NCBI RefSeq assembly: GCF_036346855.1
Contig: NZ_CP107841.1
Coordinates: forward strand, 5,336,001-5,400,000
Length of the DNA: 64,000 bases
DNA from: Streptomyces europaeiscabiei
Lineage (GTDB): Bacteria; Actinomycetota; Actinomycetes; Streptomycetales; Streptomycetaceae
Reading direction: 5' to 3'
The translations under genes and the position numbers were made by a program. Positions 26,667-34,638 of this stretch are shown in pieces; positions within the stretch are counted from its first letter, which is position 1; each line of letters starts with the position of its first letter. The notes beneath the pieces are model-generated. The model saw nothing but the letters and a program-made list of their open reading frames with translations. It had not been told where the DNA came from and made no database searches.

Positions 26667-27371
26667 CTACGGGCTTGTGGTAGCAGACCCGGCGGCCATT
26701 TTGGGTCGGGAACTCGACTGTTTGGATGGCGAGTTCGCAAAGCGCTGCGTCGCCATCGCGGCCAGTTGAGTGCGTATCCGTTGCACCCCCTCGGCGAAGC
26801 GCCAGGAGGAGGACCTGAAGCGGAACGAGCCGACGTCAGGACATCCGGCCAGGCGGAACAGAAGAGTCGTGACCGGCTGCGGCCCCTGGCCACGCCTGGC
26901 CCGCGCCTTGCGTTCGGCCATGGTGGACGGGCACCCACAAGGGTGACCTGCATCAGCTTCCGGGGACAAGAGCACACGCCCGTTGCAGTGGTGTGCGAGG
27001 CCACGGGAGTCCCACAGCTTCATCTGCGCCGTCAGCCTGTCTGGATCCTCAATGCGGACTTGGAGACCGGCCTTCTCGGCTACGACTTCGAACTGTTCCG
27101 GGCTGGTGGCCAATCGCCGCCGCGGCTCGGCTCCGAGTACGCTCGTGACGCTTTCTGCGGTCTGCGGCGGCACCGTGAGAAGACGCCAGACCGGCTGGGC
27201 GATCAGCTTGCCGTCAACGACGCGACCGAAGTCGCAGTCACCGACGACCGGTTCAGATGCCCCGGGCAGCGAGCAGGTCCGAGGGGTGCCGAGTCGCTGG
27301 TGACGGCCAGAAAAATCACCGCTGGCCGGCGAAGCGGCGGCCATGCTGAATCCGGGTGCGGGATTGTGCAA
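26667..27371 (-). CDS. candidate recombination directionality factor (Gp3-like)
   Basis: A 234-residue protein. Its centre (LTAQMKLWDSRGLAHHCNGR, HPCGCPSTMAERKARARRG, TTLLFRLAGCPDVGSFRF) resembles the RDF-like proteins of Streptomyces elements with large serine integrases, as I recall them. In phiC31 the Gp3 protein binds integrase and reverses it from integration to excision. Its position 160 bases downstream of a phiC31-type integrase gene, on the same strand, supports this. The CxC and paired His could bind zinc. TTG 27371 is used as start since AGGAG precedes it; ATG 27344 is possible. Confidence 0.6.
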   Translation of the reverse strand: MHNPAPGFSMAAASPASGDFSGRHQRLGTPRTCSLPGASEPVVGDCDFGRVVDGKLIAQPVWRLLTVPPQTAESVTSVLGAEPRRRLATSPEQFEVVAEKAGLQVRIEDPDRLTAQMKLWDSRGLAHHCNGRVLLSPEADAGHPCGCPSTMAERKARARRGQGPQPVTTLLFRLAGCPDVGSFRFRSSSWRFAEGVQRIRTQLAAMATQRFANSPSKQSSSRPKMAAGSATTSP

Positions 27372-27530
27372 GAGACGGGCTCCTGATAGCTGGGAGACGC
27401 AGGGGCGCCAGAGCAGCGACGTGGCTGCCCGGCGCCCCCGAGGACACCGTCAATGCTCCGGAGAATGACCGGTTTTCCTAACCGGCGATGTGGGTGTACT
27501 CTCCCTCGCTCGTCCCGGATCTGCGGCGCA

Positions 27531-29309
27531 TCAGACCGCTACCGCGAACACCTCCCCCTGCTGTGATTCGCCAGCCTCTGTGTCATCGCCCTTGGTCTGT
27601 TCCGGTCGTACGAACTCGACCTTTGCCCGCTTCTCGACAGGCGTCGACCTCCCCGCACCGGACGCCTTCGTGACCACGACCCTGCTCACGAACAACTTGA
27701 CGAAGTCCCGGCGCTCCTGCGTCGTCGCGGCCTCCCACCACGAGCCCTCGCCCACCGGATCGACGTCTCCCGCGCCGATCGGCAGCCACAGGTGGATCGG
27801 GAGCGTGGGCGTCGCCGCCTCCTCCAGCTCTGCGAGGCGTGCTTCCGCCCGCTCCATCCGCCCGAGGAGCCGTTCCCGCCGCTCGCGGAACCGGCGTCGG
27901 CCGACCGGGTCGTCGTAGTCGCCGGCCTCTTCTCTGTCGTACAGCTCCTCCAGCGCGTGCTTGGCATCAGCGCGTTCGGTGACGAGACTGCGGCGTTCAC
28001 CCACGATCTCCGGCTGTTCCGTCTGTGCCGTGTACCGCCGGGCAGCCTCGGCGAGAATGACCGCCGTCTCGGGGTCGTCCTCGGCCGTCTGGATGAGGGC
28101 GAAGATCCGCCGGGCAACGTACAGGTCCAGGGCCTGCATGCTGATCGTGCACTCGCCCTCGTGCTGGCCCGGCAGCGCTTTCCGGCGGCGGCAGCGGTAC
28201 GCGGCCTTGTTGGGCGTGGTCGCGCGGTGTGACGTCATCACTGCGCCGCAGTCGCAGAACAGGAGGTCCATGGCGGAGAGCACGGCGTGCCCCCGGGACA
28301 GGCCCTTGCCCTGACCCCTGCCGTCGAGCCACTCCTGCAGTTCATGCCACTCGTCCGGCGTGATGATCGGCGGGTACGCCTGAACCGGCTTCATGGTCTC
28401 GGGGTCGCGCTCGATTCGGTAGCTCTCGATGGCGCTGGTCAGCTTGCCGTCTTCCCGGCGCTTGTACACCGGGATTGCCGCATAGCCCGCGATGCGGGGG
28501 TCCCGGAGGATGCGCATGGCCGTCTTCGGATCCCAGACGCTGTCTTTTGTCTTCTTGCCGACCCTCTGCCCCTTCGTCGGGACGCCGTCTGCTGTCATCT
28601 GGGCGCAGATGCCCGTGAGGGAGCCCGGGTGCCGACGTCCGCCTCCCGGCTGGTACGGCATGTCCTTGTGCTTCTTGATCCGCGCCCACATGTCCTGGAT
28701 CACCGGGACTTCGTCGGGATCGTGCTCCAGGATCTGGATCACGACTGGCCTGCCCTCGGGCGTCATGCGGGTCACGGGGACCATACGGAAGCCGTACGGC
28801 GGTTTCCCGCCCACGTAGCCTCCGAGCTCCAGCGCCGCCTTCTTCGCCGCCCGGACGGCGTCGCTCTTGTTCTTGCTCTCGCTGTGAGCCGCGTCGAGCC
28901 GCAGGATCAGATGGATCAGGTCCATCAGATTGCCTTTGCGGAACTCGCCCTCGGTGAGGCTCACGATCGTCACGCCGAGGTTGAGCAGTTCCGTGACGAT
29001 GGGGATGGCGTCGAGCGGGTCCATCCGCGACAGGCGGCTGATGTAGTAGACGATGATCAGGTTGATCCGGCCGTCGTGGCAGTCCTTCAACAGTCGGTCG
29101 AAGTCCGGGCGACCGTCGCCCGTGAACGCGGATATGCCGAGGTCCTCGTACTCGGTGACGCTGACGGCCCCGCGCCGCTTCGCCTCGGCCACGCCCGCAG
29201 CGCGCTGTGTGACCGTGCTGACCTCGGACTTGTTGGCGCGCCCCACGGACTGACGCCCATAGACCCCTGCATGGATGTCCATGCCGGTCACCACCCCTGG
29301 TCTGATCAT
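27531..29309 (-). CDS. large serine integrase, phiC31 type
   Basis: This 592-residue integrase aligns along its length with phiC31 Int as I recall it: GVVTGMDIHAGVYGRQS with catalytic Ser21, MDPLDAIPIVTELLNLGVTI, ELGGYVGGKPPYGF, MRILRDPRIAGYAA, and WLDGRGQGKGLSRG. The zinc ribbon has Cys352, Cys354, Cys373 and Cys387, and the coiled-coil region lies at about 425-500. All expected domains are present, so it should be active. It sits 45 bases from the attachment core, reading away from it, as usual for a phage-type int next to attP. The target is the pirin gene, as for phiC31. Confidence 0.95.
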   Translation of the reverse strand: MIRPGVVTGMDIHAGVYGRQSVGRANKSEVSTVTQRAAGVAEAKRRGAVSVTEYEDLGISAFTGDGRPDFDRLLKDCHDGRINLIIVYYISRLSRMDPLDAIPIVTELLNLGVTIVSLTEGEFRKGNLMDLIHLILRLDAAHSESKNKSDAVRAAKKAALELGGYVGGKPPYGFRMVPVTRMTPEGRPVVIQILEHDPDEVPVIQDMWARIKKHKDMPYQPGGGRRHPGSLTGICAQMTADGVPTKGQRVGKKTKDSVWDPKTAMRILRDPRIAGYAAIPVYKRREDGKLTSAIESYRIERDPETMKPVQAYPPIITPDEWHELQEWLDGRGQGKGLSRGHAVLSAMDLLFCDCGAVMTSHRATTPNKAAYRCRRRKALPGQHEGECTISMQALDLYVARRIFALIQTAEDDPETAVILAEAARRYTAQTEQPEIVGERRSLVTERADAKHALEELYDREEAGDYDDPVGRRRFRERRERLLGRMERAEARLAELEEAATPTLPIHLWLPIGAGDVDPVGEGSWWEAATTQERRDFVKLFVSRVVVTKASGAGRSTPVEKRAKVEFVRPEQTKGDDTEAGESQQGEVFAVAV

Positions 29310-29336
29310 GGGGGGACTCTAGCCGATTTTTTGACC

Positions 29337-29378
29337 CCCCAACTGGTTTCACCCAAGAGCACCCCCTGGCACCCGCAC
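29337..29378 (+). other. attachment-site junction (attR) in pirin
   Basis: Reading rightward: CCCCAACTG (29337-29345), eight bases, then CAA (29354-29356), then pirin sequence GAGCACCCCCTGGCACCCG. In phiC31 attP read on the strand with core CAA, the same CCCCAACTG plus eight bases precedes the core; in attB the right side is a GC-rich segment with GGCACCCGCACC. The junction therefore has one phage arm and one bacterial arm, as expected for an attR made by integrase. Confidence 0.85.
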
Positions 29379-30104
29379 CGCGGCTTCGAGACCGTCACGT
29401 ACATCATCGACGGGATCTTCGACCACCAGGACAGCCAGGGCGGTGGCGGCACCATCACCAACGGCGACACCCAGTGGATGACGGCCGGCTCGGGCCTCCT
29501 CCACATCGAGGCGCCGCCGGAGTCCCTCGTCATGTCCGGCGGTCTCTTCCACGGCATCCAGCTGTGGGTGAACCTCCCGGCCAGGGACAAGATGATGGCC
29601 CCGAGGTACCAGGACATCCGCGGCGGCCAGGTCCAGCTGCTCACCACCCCCGACGGCGGCGCGCTCCTGCGCGTCATCGCCGGTGAGCTGGACGGCCACG
29701 AGGGACCGGGCGTCACCCACACCCCGATCACCCTGCTCCACGCCACCGTCGCGCCGGGCGCGGAGATCACCCTGCCGTGGCGCGAGGACTTCAACGCCCT
29801 CGCGTACGTCCTCGGCGGGCGCGGCACCGTCGGTGCGGACCGGCGTCCGATCCAGCTCGGCCAGACGGCCGTCTTCGGCGCGGGCTCCTCGATCACCTTC
29901 CGCGCGGACGAGCAGCAGGACTCCAACGCCCCCGACCTGGAGATCGTGTTGCTCGGCGGGCAGCCGATCCGTGAGCCCATGGCCCACTACGGCCCGTTCG
30001 TCATGAACACCCGCGACGAGCTGCAGCAGGCGTTCGAGGACTTCCAGAAGGGACGGCTGGGGACGATCCCGGCGGTTCACGGGATGACCTCCGAGGGGCT
30101 GTAG
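29355..30104 (+). pseudogene. pirin 3' fragment split off at the attachment site
   Basis: The fragment begins exactly at the crossover core and encodes about 248 residues from TPWHPHRGFETVTY to the stop. These correspond to residues 77-323 of the intact pirin with about 88% identity. It retains the metal-binding residues but lacks the first 75 residues and promoter. In-frame extension back through the integrase region on the plus strand is only antisense sequence. It is followed by a strong terminator at 30121-30165. Confidence 0.9.
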
Positions 30105-30120
30105 GTCCGCGGCGAAGCTC

Positions 30121-30165
30121 AGGAAAGCCCCGTCCACACGTCATACGTGGACGGGGCTTCTTCCT
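30121..30165 (+). terminator. terminator after the pirin fragment
   Basis: A 13-bp perfect stem (30125-30137 with 30147-30159), extended by AGGAA/TTCCT, lies 20 bases after the pirin stop. Confidence 0.85.
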
Positions 30166-30200
30166 GCGCGTTCTCTGTACTCGGTGGAGCGCGCGCCACC

Positions 30201-30245
30201 AAAGGCGGTAAGGGCGGTAAGGGCGGTAAAGGTGGTAAAGGCGGT
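30201..30245 (+). repeat. five 9-bp tandem repeats
   Basis: Units of AAGGGCGGT with small changes (AAAGGCGGT, AAGGGCGGT twice, AAAGGTGGT, AAAGGCGGT) follow one another without gaps. Confidence 0.85.
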
Positions 30246-30570
30246 AGGGGCTGACCTTCTTCGCCGATCGGGCTACGGAAGTGGTCCGGGTTCACTGCCT
30301 TTCGGGTGATCATGCCCACCCGAAAATGACTGGATCGGGTATCTTCCCCCCGCGTAGGTTCTGACATGTACACCCGGTCGGCTGACCTCCGGAACGGGTG
30401 GCTCTCAGGGGGAGATCAGTACTCGGATCCGCCTTGGCCTGTGGCCAGGGCGTGATTCGGCGTGCCCGCTGCCCTCACCGTATGAACAGGGGAACGGGGA
30501 GAGAAAACATGGGCAGAGTGCTTGATGACAGGGGTTTCCGCCGCCCGGACGCCCCCAGATCCCCGATCGC

Positions 30571-32091
30571 TTGAGTACCGATGCTCCGCTGCCTCTGATA
30601 TCCCGCATGGCCGTCACGGCCGTCACGACTGCCTGCTCGGCGGCTGTGGCCGTGGTGCGGCGTCTGCCGCTCTGGTCGGTCCCGACGGGGTGGACTCTCG
30701 CGCTCGGCCTGTGGGGGCTGTCCCGGCAGCACACCGTGTGGCGGGACGAGGCCGCGACCTGGCAGGTGGCGCGGCGGTCGGCCGCCGACATCTGGCACAT
30801 GCTGGGGCAGGTCGATGTCGTCCACGGGTTCTACTACCTGCTGATGCACGGTCTCTTCGAGTGCTTCGGACCCGGCACGACGACCCTGCGGCTGCCCTCT
30901 GTGCTGGCCATGGCGGTCGCGGCCGCCTGTGTGACGGTCATCGGCCGCCGGCTGGCCGGGGTCTGGGCGGGCCTGGGGGGCGGGCTGGCGTTCGGGCTGC
31001 TGCCGGCCGTGCAGTTCCATCTCCAGGAGGGTCGCCCGTACGCGTTGATCGCGGCGGGCGCGGGAATCTCGACGCTGCTGCTGGTCACCGTGCTCCAGCG
31101 GGAGCGGGGCGGCCGAGGGGCGCACCGGGCGGCCTGCTGGGCGGGGTACGGGGCCGCGGTCCTGGTGTGCGGGCTGTTGAACTGGCTGTCGTTGCTGATC
31201 GTGCCCGCGCATGCGGCGACCCTGGCGTGGACGGGGGTGTCGCGGGCGACATGGGCACGCTGGGCGGCGGCCTCGGTGGTCGCGACGGCGGGTGTCCTGC
31301 CGTTGGTCCTGTTCAGCCGGAGACAGTCCGGCCAGGTGTCCTGGATACCGCCGCTGACCTGGCACATGATGATCGGCCCGGCGATCCTGCTGACGATCGG
31401 CGGCATCGGAGCCCTGCTGAACCGGCCGCGGGCGGGGCGGCTGTCGGTGGCGGCCGTCGCGCTGCCGCTGTTGGCGGTGCCGCAGATCGGTCTGCTCGGC
31501 CTCTCCCTGTTCCGCCCCCTGTTCCTGGAGCGCTACGTCCTCTTCAGCATGCTCGGGCTGGCGCTCCTGATCGGGGCGGCCCTGAGCGCGGCGGTAGGGG
31601 CCGTCCGGCCGCGGTTCCCGAGGGCGTCGTCGTGGCTCGTCCCGGTGGTGGTCGCCGTCGCGGTGGTGGCGCTGTTGCCGCAGTCGCTGGCCAAACGGTC
31701 CCCCGCCAGCCGCGTCGACGACGTCCTCGCGACCGCCGAGGACGTGCGACGTCTGAAGCAGCCCGGCGACGCGGTGCTGTTCGCCCCGTCTGCCCGGCGC
31801 GACACCGCGCTGGTCTCCCCCGAAGACTTCGCGGGGTTACGGGACATCGCGCTGGCGCGGAGTCCCACGCTGTCCGGGACGCTGAAGGGGGTGGAGGCGG
31901 ATCCGGCCCGGATACGGGCCGCGATGCTGGCGGAGCGGCGCATCCTGTTGATCACCGACGCGCCCGGCGTGGCCCGGCCGCTGACGGGCGGACGGGACGA
32001 GGTGAAGGCCGCCGTGCTGAAGAAGTACTTCACCGTGGTGGCGGACGAACGGACCCATGGGCGGCGGCTGATCGTGTACGAGCGGCTCTGA
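30571..32091 (+). CDS. glycosyltransferase family 39-like membrane protein
   Basis: A 506-residue polytopic protein with about 11 hydrophobic segments. The first large loop carries VWRDEAATWQVARR, where the Asp-Glu pair matches the catalytic acidic motif of GT-C enzymes (GT39/ArnT type). These use polyprenyl-phosphate sugars to glycosylate proteins or lipids outside the membrane. A second loop (FHLQEGRPYAL) follows the usual pattern, and the C-terminal 150 residues form a soluble domain. TTG 30571 is used; ATG 30607 is a shorter choice and no ribosome site decides. Confidence 0.78.
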   Translation: MSTDAPLPLISRMAVTAVTTACSAAVAVVRRLPLWSVPTGWTLALGLWGLSRQHTVWRDEAATWQVARRSAADIWHMLGQVDVVHGFYYLLMHGLFECFGPGTTTLRLPSVLAMAVAAACVTVIGRRLAGVWAGLGGGLAFGLLPAVQFHLQEGRPYALIAAGAGISTLLLVTVLQRERGGRGAHRAACWAGYGAAVLVCGLLNWLSLLIVPAHAATLAWTGVSRATWARWAAASVVATAGVLPLVLFSRRQSGQVSWIPPLTWHMMIGPAILLTIGGIGALLNRPRAGRLSVAAVALPLLAVPQIGLLGLSLFRPLFLERYVLFSMLGLALLIGAALSAAVGAVRPRFPRASSWLVPVVVAVAVVALLPQSLAKRSPASRVDDVLATAEDVRRLKQPGDAVLFAPSARRDTALVSPEDFAGLRDIALARSPTLSGTLKGVEADPARIRAAMLAERRILLITDAPGVARPLTGGRDEVKAAVLKKYFTVVADERTHGRRLIVYERL

Positions 32092-32180
32092 CCGGGGTGG
32101 TGCGCCGCCGATGGGGCGGTGAGGATGGCGTCTGACGCGTTCGGCGGCGGTGGGTCGCTGAACTCCGGTACGGTGCGACG

Positions 32181-32219
32181 AGGCCCGAAGCCGCAACTTC
32201 GTTTTGCGACTTCGGGCCT
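32181..32219. terminator. bidirectional terminator before the second BRO-N gene
   Basis: Arms 32181-32196 and 32204-32219 pair with a single mismatch around an 8-nt loop. It lies between the convergent glycosyltransferase and BRO-N genes, and resembles in layout the terminator at 2556-2594 next to the other BRO-N gene. Confidence 0.8.
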
Positions 32220-32244
32220 GTCTCATGAGGGCTCCGCCACGGCG

Positions 32245-33180
32245 TTATGCCAGGACGTGGACCGGTGCCCCGTCCGGGGTGCAGCCCGTCTGTCGGACGC
32301 ATCCCCGCTTGACGAGCATCCTGAGGCAGTCGTTGACGCGTTCATGGGGCAGCCCCGTACGGGTGGAGATGTCCTCCATGCGGTAACGGGCCTCGCCGCG
32401 TACCAGCGCCGGGGCGAGGTAGGCCGCGACCGCGTGGATGTCCTCGGTGACCACGAGGTTCTTCGCCTTCCATGTGGCGAGGAGGTCCTGAGGGGTCAAC
32501 TCCGGTTCCGGGGTGGGGCGGGGGCGATCGGCCGGGTGCTTGAGGGTGGCGGCGATGTCCTGCAGAGCGTCGGCCATGATGCTCTGGCTGCGGTTGATCT
32601 GGCGAAGCAGGTCGTTCCGCTCTTCCTGGAACGCCGTCAGCATCTCGTCCGCCCGGATGTTCCGCTCTTCGAGCCGGACGATGGCGTCGGCCACTTGCTG
32701 GGGCATGGCGTAGGCGGTGCCGCCGGTGGGGGCGGGTTGTACGGGGGCGCGTTCGAGGGTGTAGGAGCCGTCGCGCTGGATGGTGGCGATGACTTCGGAG
32801 ACCCACGTCTTGAAGGGAGCGCATTCGGGCTTGGCGCAACCGTTGACGAGTGCGACGAGCCCGCGCAGGTTCACCGTTTTCATCGACTTTTGCAGCCTGT
32901 GAGCTGCAAGTTTGCGTGAGGCGTCTACTGCATAGACGCCCTGTGCAATCTCCTCCAGCCGCCTTGTGCAGTCCGGTGCAACGTGCCAGATGAGTGCCTG
33001 GCGCGTGTTTGCGTAGCCCAGGTCCGTGGCCACGTCCGCCGCCACGAACCAGTGTTCCCCGTCCGGGGTCGTCAGCCTCCGCATTCGTGCCCCCGTCGCC
33101 GCGAACACGAAGTCGTTGATGTCGATCGCGTCCCGGTGTGCCGTCGGTTCTTCCTGCGGCGTGTCGTTCTGCTCGTGCAT
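32245..33180 (-). CDS. BRO-N domain protein, second paralogue
   Basis: A 311-residue paralogue of the protein encoded at 2624-3649: BRO-N domain (DFVFAATGARMRRLTTPDG, EHWFVAADVATDLGYANTRQ), short coiled coil (LEERNIRADEMLTAFQEERN) and a C-terminal winged-helix-like part (STRTGLPHERVNDCLRMLVK). The coiled coil is shorter and lacks the 7-residue repeats. The ATG at 33180 has GGAGGT eight bases upstream. Function unknown; probably DNA-binding. Confidence 0.8.
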   Translation of the reverse strand: MHEQNDTPQEEPTAHRDAIDINDFVFAATGARMRRLTTPDGEHWFVAADVATDLGYANTRQALIWHVAPDCTRRLEEIAQGVYAVDASRKLAAHRLQKSMKTVNLRGLVALVNGCAKPECAPFKTWVSEVIATIQRDGSYTLERAPVQPAPTGGTAYAMPQQVADAIVRLEERNIRADEMLTAFQEERNDLLRQINRSQSIMADALQDIAATLKHPADRPRPTPEPELTPQDLLATWKAKNLVVTEDIHAVAAYLAPALVRGEARYRMEDISTRTGLPHERVNDCLRMLVKRGCVRQTGCTPDGAPVHVLA

Positions 33181-33410
33181 CGAGCATCACCTCCGCTCTG
33201 GAAGCTAGGCAGGTGGAGGTGCGACTCGTGTCCGTAGCAAGGAGGTTCACCCGATCGTGGGTGGAGTGATCGATTCTGCTGGGTTTGGGGGGCGGGATTC
33301 ACGGGAGTTTTCGCTCTCGCCGTCTCTCGTGAGGCCTGTGACCTGCGGGTTTGTGCAGAGTGTGCGCTGTATAGACGCCTCGTGCAAACTCGGCGCTTCA
33401 CCTCGTCCCG

Positions 33411-34502
33411 GTGGCACGGCCGTTCGGGGCGTGGTCCGCTGGGCGGGTGCAGTTGCTCCCTGAAGCCGTGCGTCGTGTGGCCGCGTGGTGTGCCGTCGTG
33501 CTGCTCGTCGCCGGAGTCGGGTACGTCGGTGTCCGGCTGTGCGTGGAGTTCAGGACCGCGGTGACGCCGGTGCTGCTCGCACTGTTGGGGACCGCGTTGC
33601 TCGGGCCGTTGCACCGGAGGCTGGTCAGGGCGCGGGTGCAACGGTCGGTGGCGGCGGGGCTCACGTGTGTGGCCGTGGTCGGGGTCGTCGGCGGGGCCGT
33701 GTACATCGTGGTCGCGGCGCTGATCGAAACAGGGGACCAGATCGTCGCCTCGCTGCGGAACGCGGCCGACGATCTCGCGTCGCACCTCGGGCCCGCCGGG
33801 ACCTCGCTCGACGATCTGGCCGCCAACGCGAAGGATCTGCTCACCAGGTTCGGGGGGACGGCGGCGTCCAATGTCATCAGTGGGGTGAGTGTCGTCGGGG
33901 AGGCCGTCGCCATGGCCGTACTCGCGTTGTTCCTCGTCTTCTTCTTTCTGCGGGACTCCCATCGGGCCGTGGACACGATCCGGGCGCTGTCGCCGCGTGG
34001 CGGCGCGGACACGGTCGAGGCGATCGCGCGGCGGGCCTTCGAGGGGGTCGAGGGGTTCATGCGGGGGACGACGCTCATCGCGTTCATCGACGCGGTCTGT
34101 ATCACGGTCGGGCTGCTGATCCTGGATGTGCCGGGGGCGGTCGGGCTCGGGGCGCTCGTCTTCGTGGGGGCGTACATCCCCTATCTCGGCGCGTTCGTCT
34201 CGGGGGCCGTGGCGGTGCTGGTCGCGCTCGCGGACCGGGGGGTCGTGATCGCGTCGTGGGTTCTCGGGGTGGTGCTCGCGGTGCAGGTGCTGGAAGGGCA
34301 TGTGCTCATGCCGATGATCCAGAGCCGGACCGTGCAGATGCATCCGGCGGTCGTGATGCTCGCGATCACGGCGGGGGCGTCGGTGGCCGGGGTGCTCGGC
34401 ATGTTGCTCGCGGTGCCGTTGACGGCGGCCGCGTTCGGGGTGGTGCATGAGCTGAGGGGGCGGTACGCGGCCGTGGGAGGCGGGCCTGAGGCGGCTGGGT
34501 GA
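33411..34502 (+). CDS. AI-2E family transporter
   Basis: A 363-residue membrane protein of the AI-2E/PerM family with about eight hydrophobic segments: VTPVLLALLGTALLGPLHRR near the N-terminus, an amphipathic central region (residues 100-150), FLVFFFLRDS, and LEGHVLMPMIQSRTVQMHP near residue 300, a family hallmark. Members export small molecules or act as Na+/H+ antiporters; the role here is unknown. The GTG at 33411 is the first plausible start. Confidence 0.85.
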   Translation: MARPFGAWSAGRVQLLPEAVRRVAAWCAVVLLVAGVGYVGVRLCVEFRTAVTPVLLALLGTALLGPLHRRLVRARVQRSVAAGLTCVAVVGVVGGAVYIVVAALIETGDQIVASLRNAADDLASHLGPAGTSLDDLAANAKDLLTRFGGTAASNVISGVSVVGEAVAMAVLALFLVFFFLRDSHRAVDTIRALSPRGGADTVEAIARRAFEGVEGFMRGTTLIAFIDAVCITVGLLILDVPGAVGLGALVFVGAYIPYLGAFVSGAVAVLVALADRGVVIASWVLGVVLAVQVLEGHVLMPMIQSRTVQMHPAVVMLAITAGASVAGVLGMLLAVPLTAAAFGVVHELRGRYAAVGGGPEAAG

Positions 34503-34569
34503 TGGCGAGGCCGCGGGGCGGTGGGGGCTGGGCGCGCGGTTCCCGGCTCCCTCGGACGGAGCGCGGCTG

Positions 34570-34638
34570 GTGCCGCGGCAGGCAGCCTTTGCCCGTGAAG
34601 GGGCGTCGCGACGGGGCGAACGTTGTCTGCCGCGGCAC
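34570..34638. terminator. inverted repeat between convergent genes
   Basis: GTGCCGCGGCAGGCA (34570-34584) pairs with 34624-34638 with one mismatch, across a 39-base loop. It lies between the AI-2E transporter gene and the convergent phosphatase gene and touches the latter's stop codon. Confidence 0.5.

Larger units (their letters stand above)
17737..29356 (-). mobile_element. integrative element with phiC31-type integrase (left end uncertain)
   Basis: The right boundary is precise: attP-like arm, CAA core (29354-29356) and then chromosomal pirin sequence. Minus-strand genes from the right are integrase, candidate directionality factor, an unknown gene, MobC and a frameshifted relaxase, so the element is of the mobilisable type. 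The left part carries IS256 and IS630 sequences, a secreted protein and an ABC transporter operon. I cannot see a matching phage arm at the left, where the pirin gene is intact, so the left limit is set at the pirin stop only as a convention. Confidence 0.75.
30105..30570. other. intergenic region with terminator and tandem repeat
   Basis: No convincing gene is visible. The first part holds the pirin terminator and a 9-bp tandem repeat at 30201-30245. A minus-strand frame across the repeat would encode a run of Leu-Pro-Pro, which I take as an artefact of the repeat. Confidence 0.6.

Noticed and set aside
28287..30104. 605-codon plus-strand frame joining integrase antisense sequence to pirin
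   Set aside because: Only the part after 29355 is pirin-like. The rest is antisense to the integrase, so no fusion gene is claimed.
30119..30373. 84-codon minus-strand frame with a Leu-Pro-Pro run
   Set aside because: The run comes from a 9-bp tandem repeat and the frame crosses the pirin terminator; no ribosome site.
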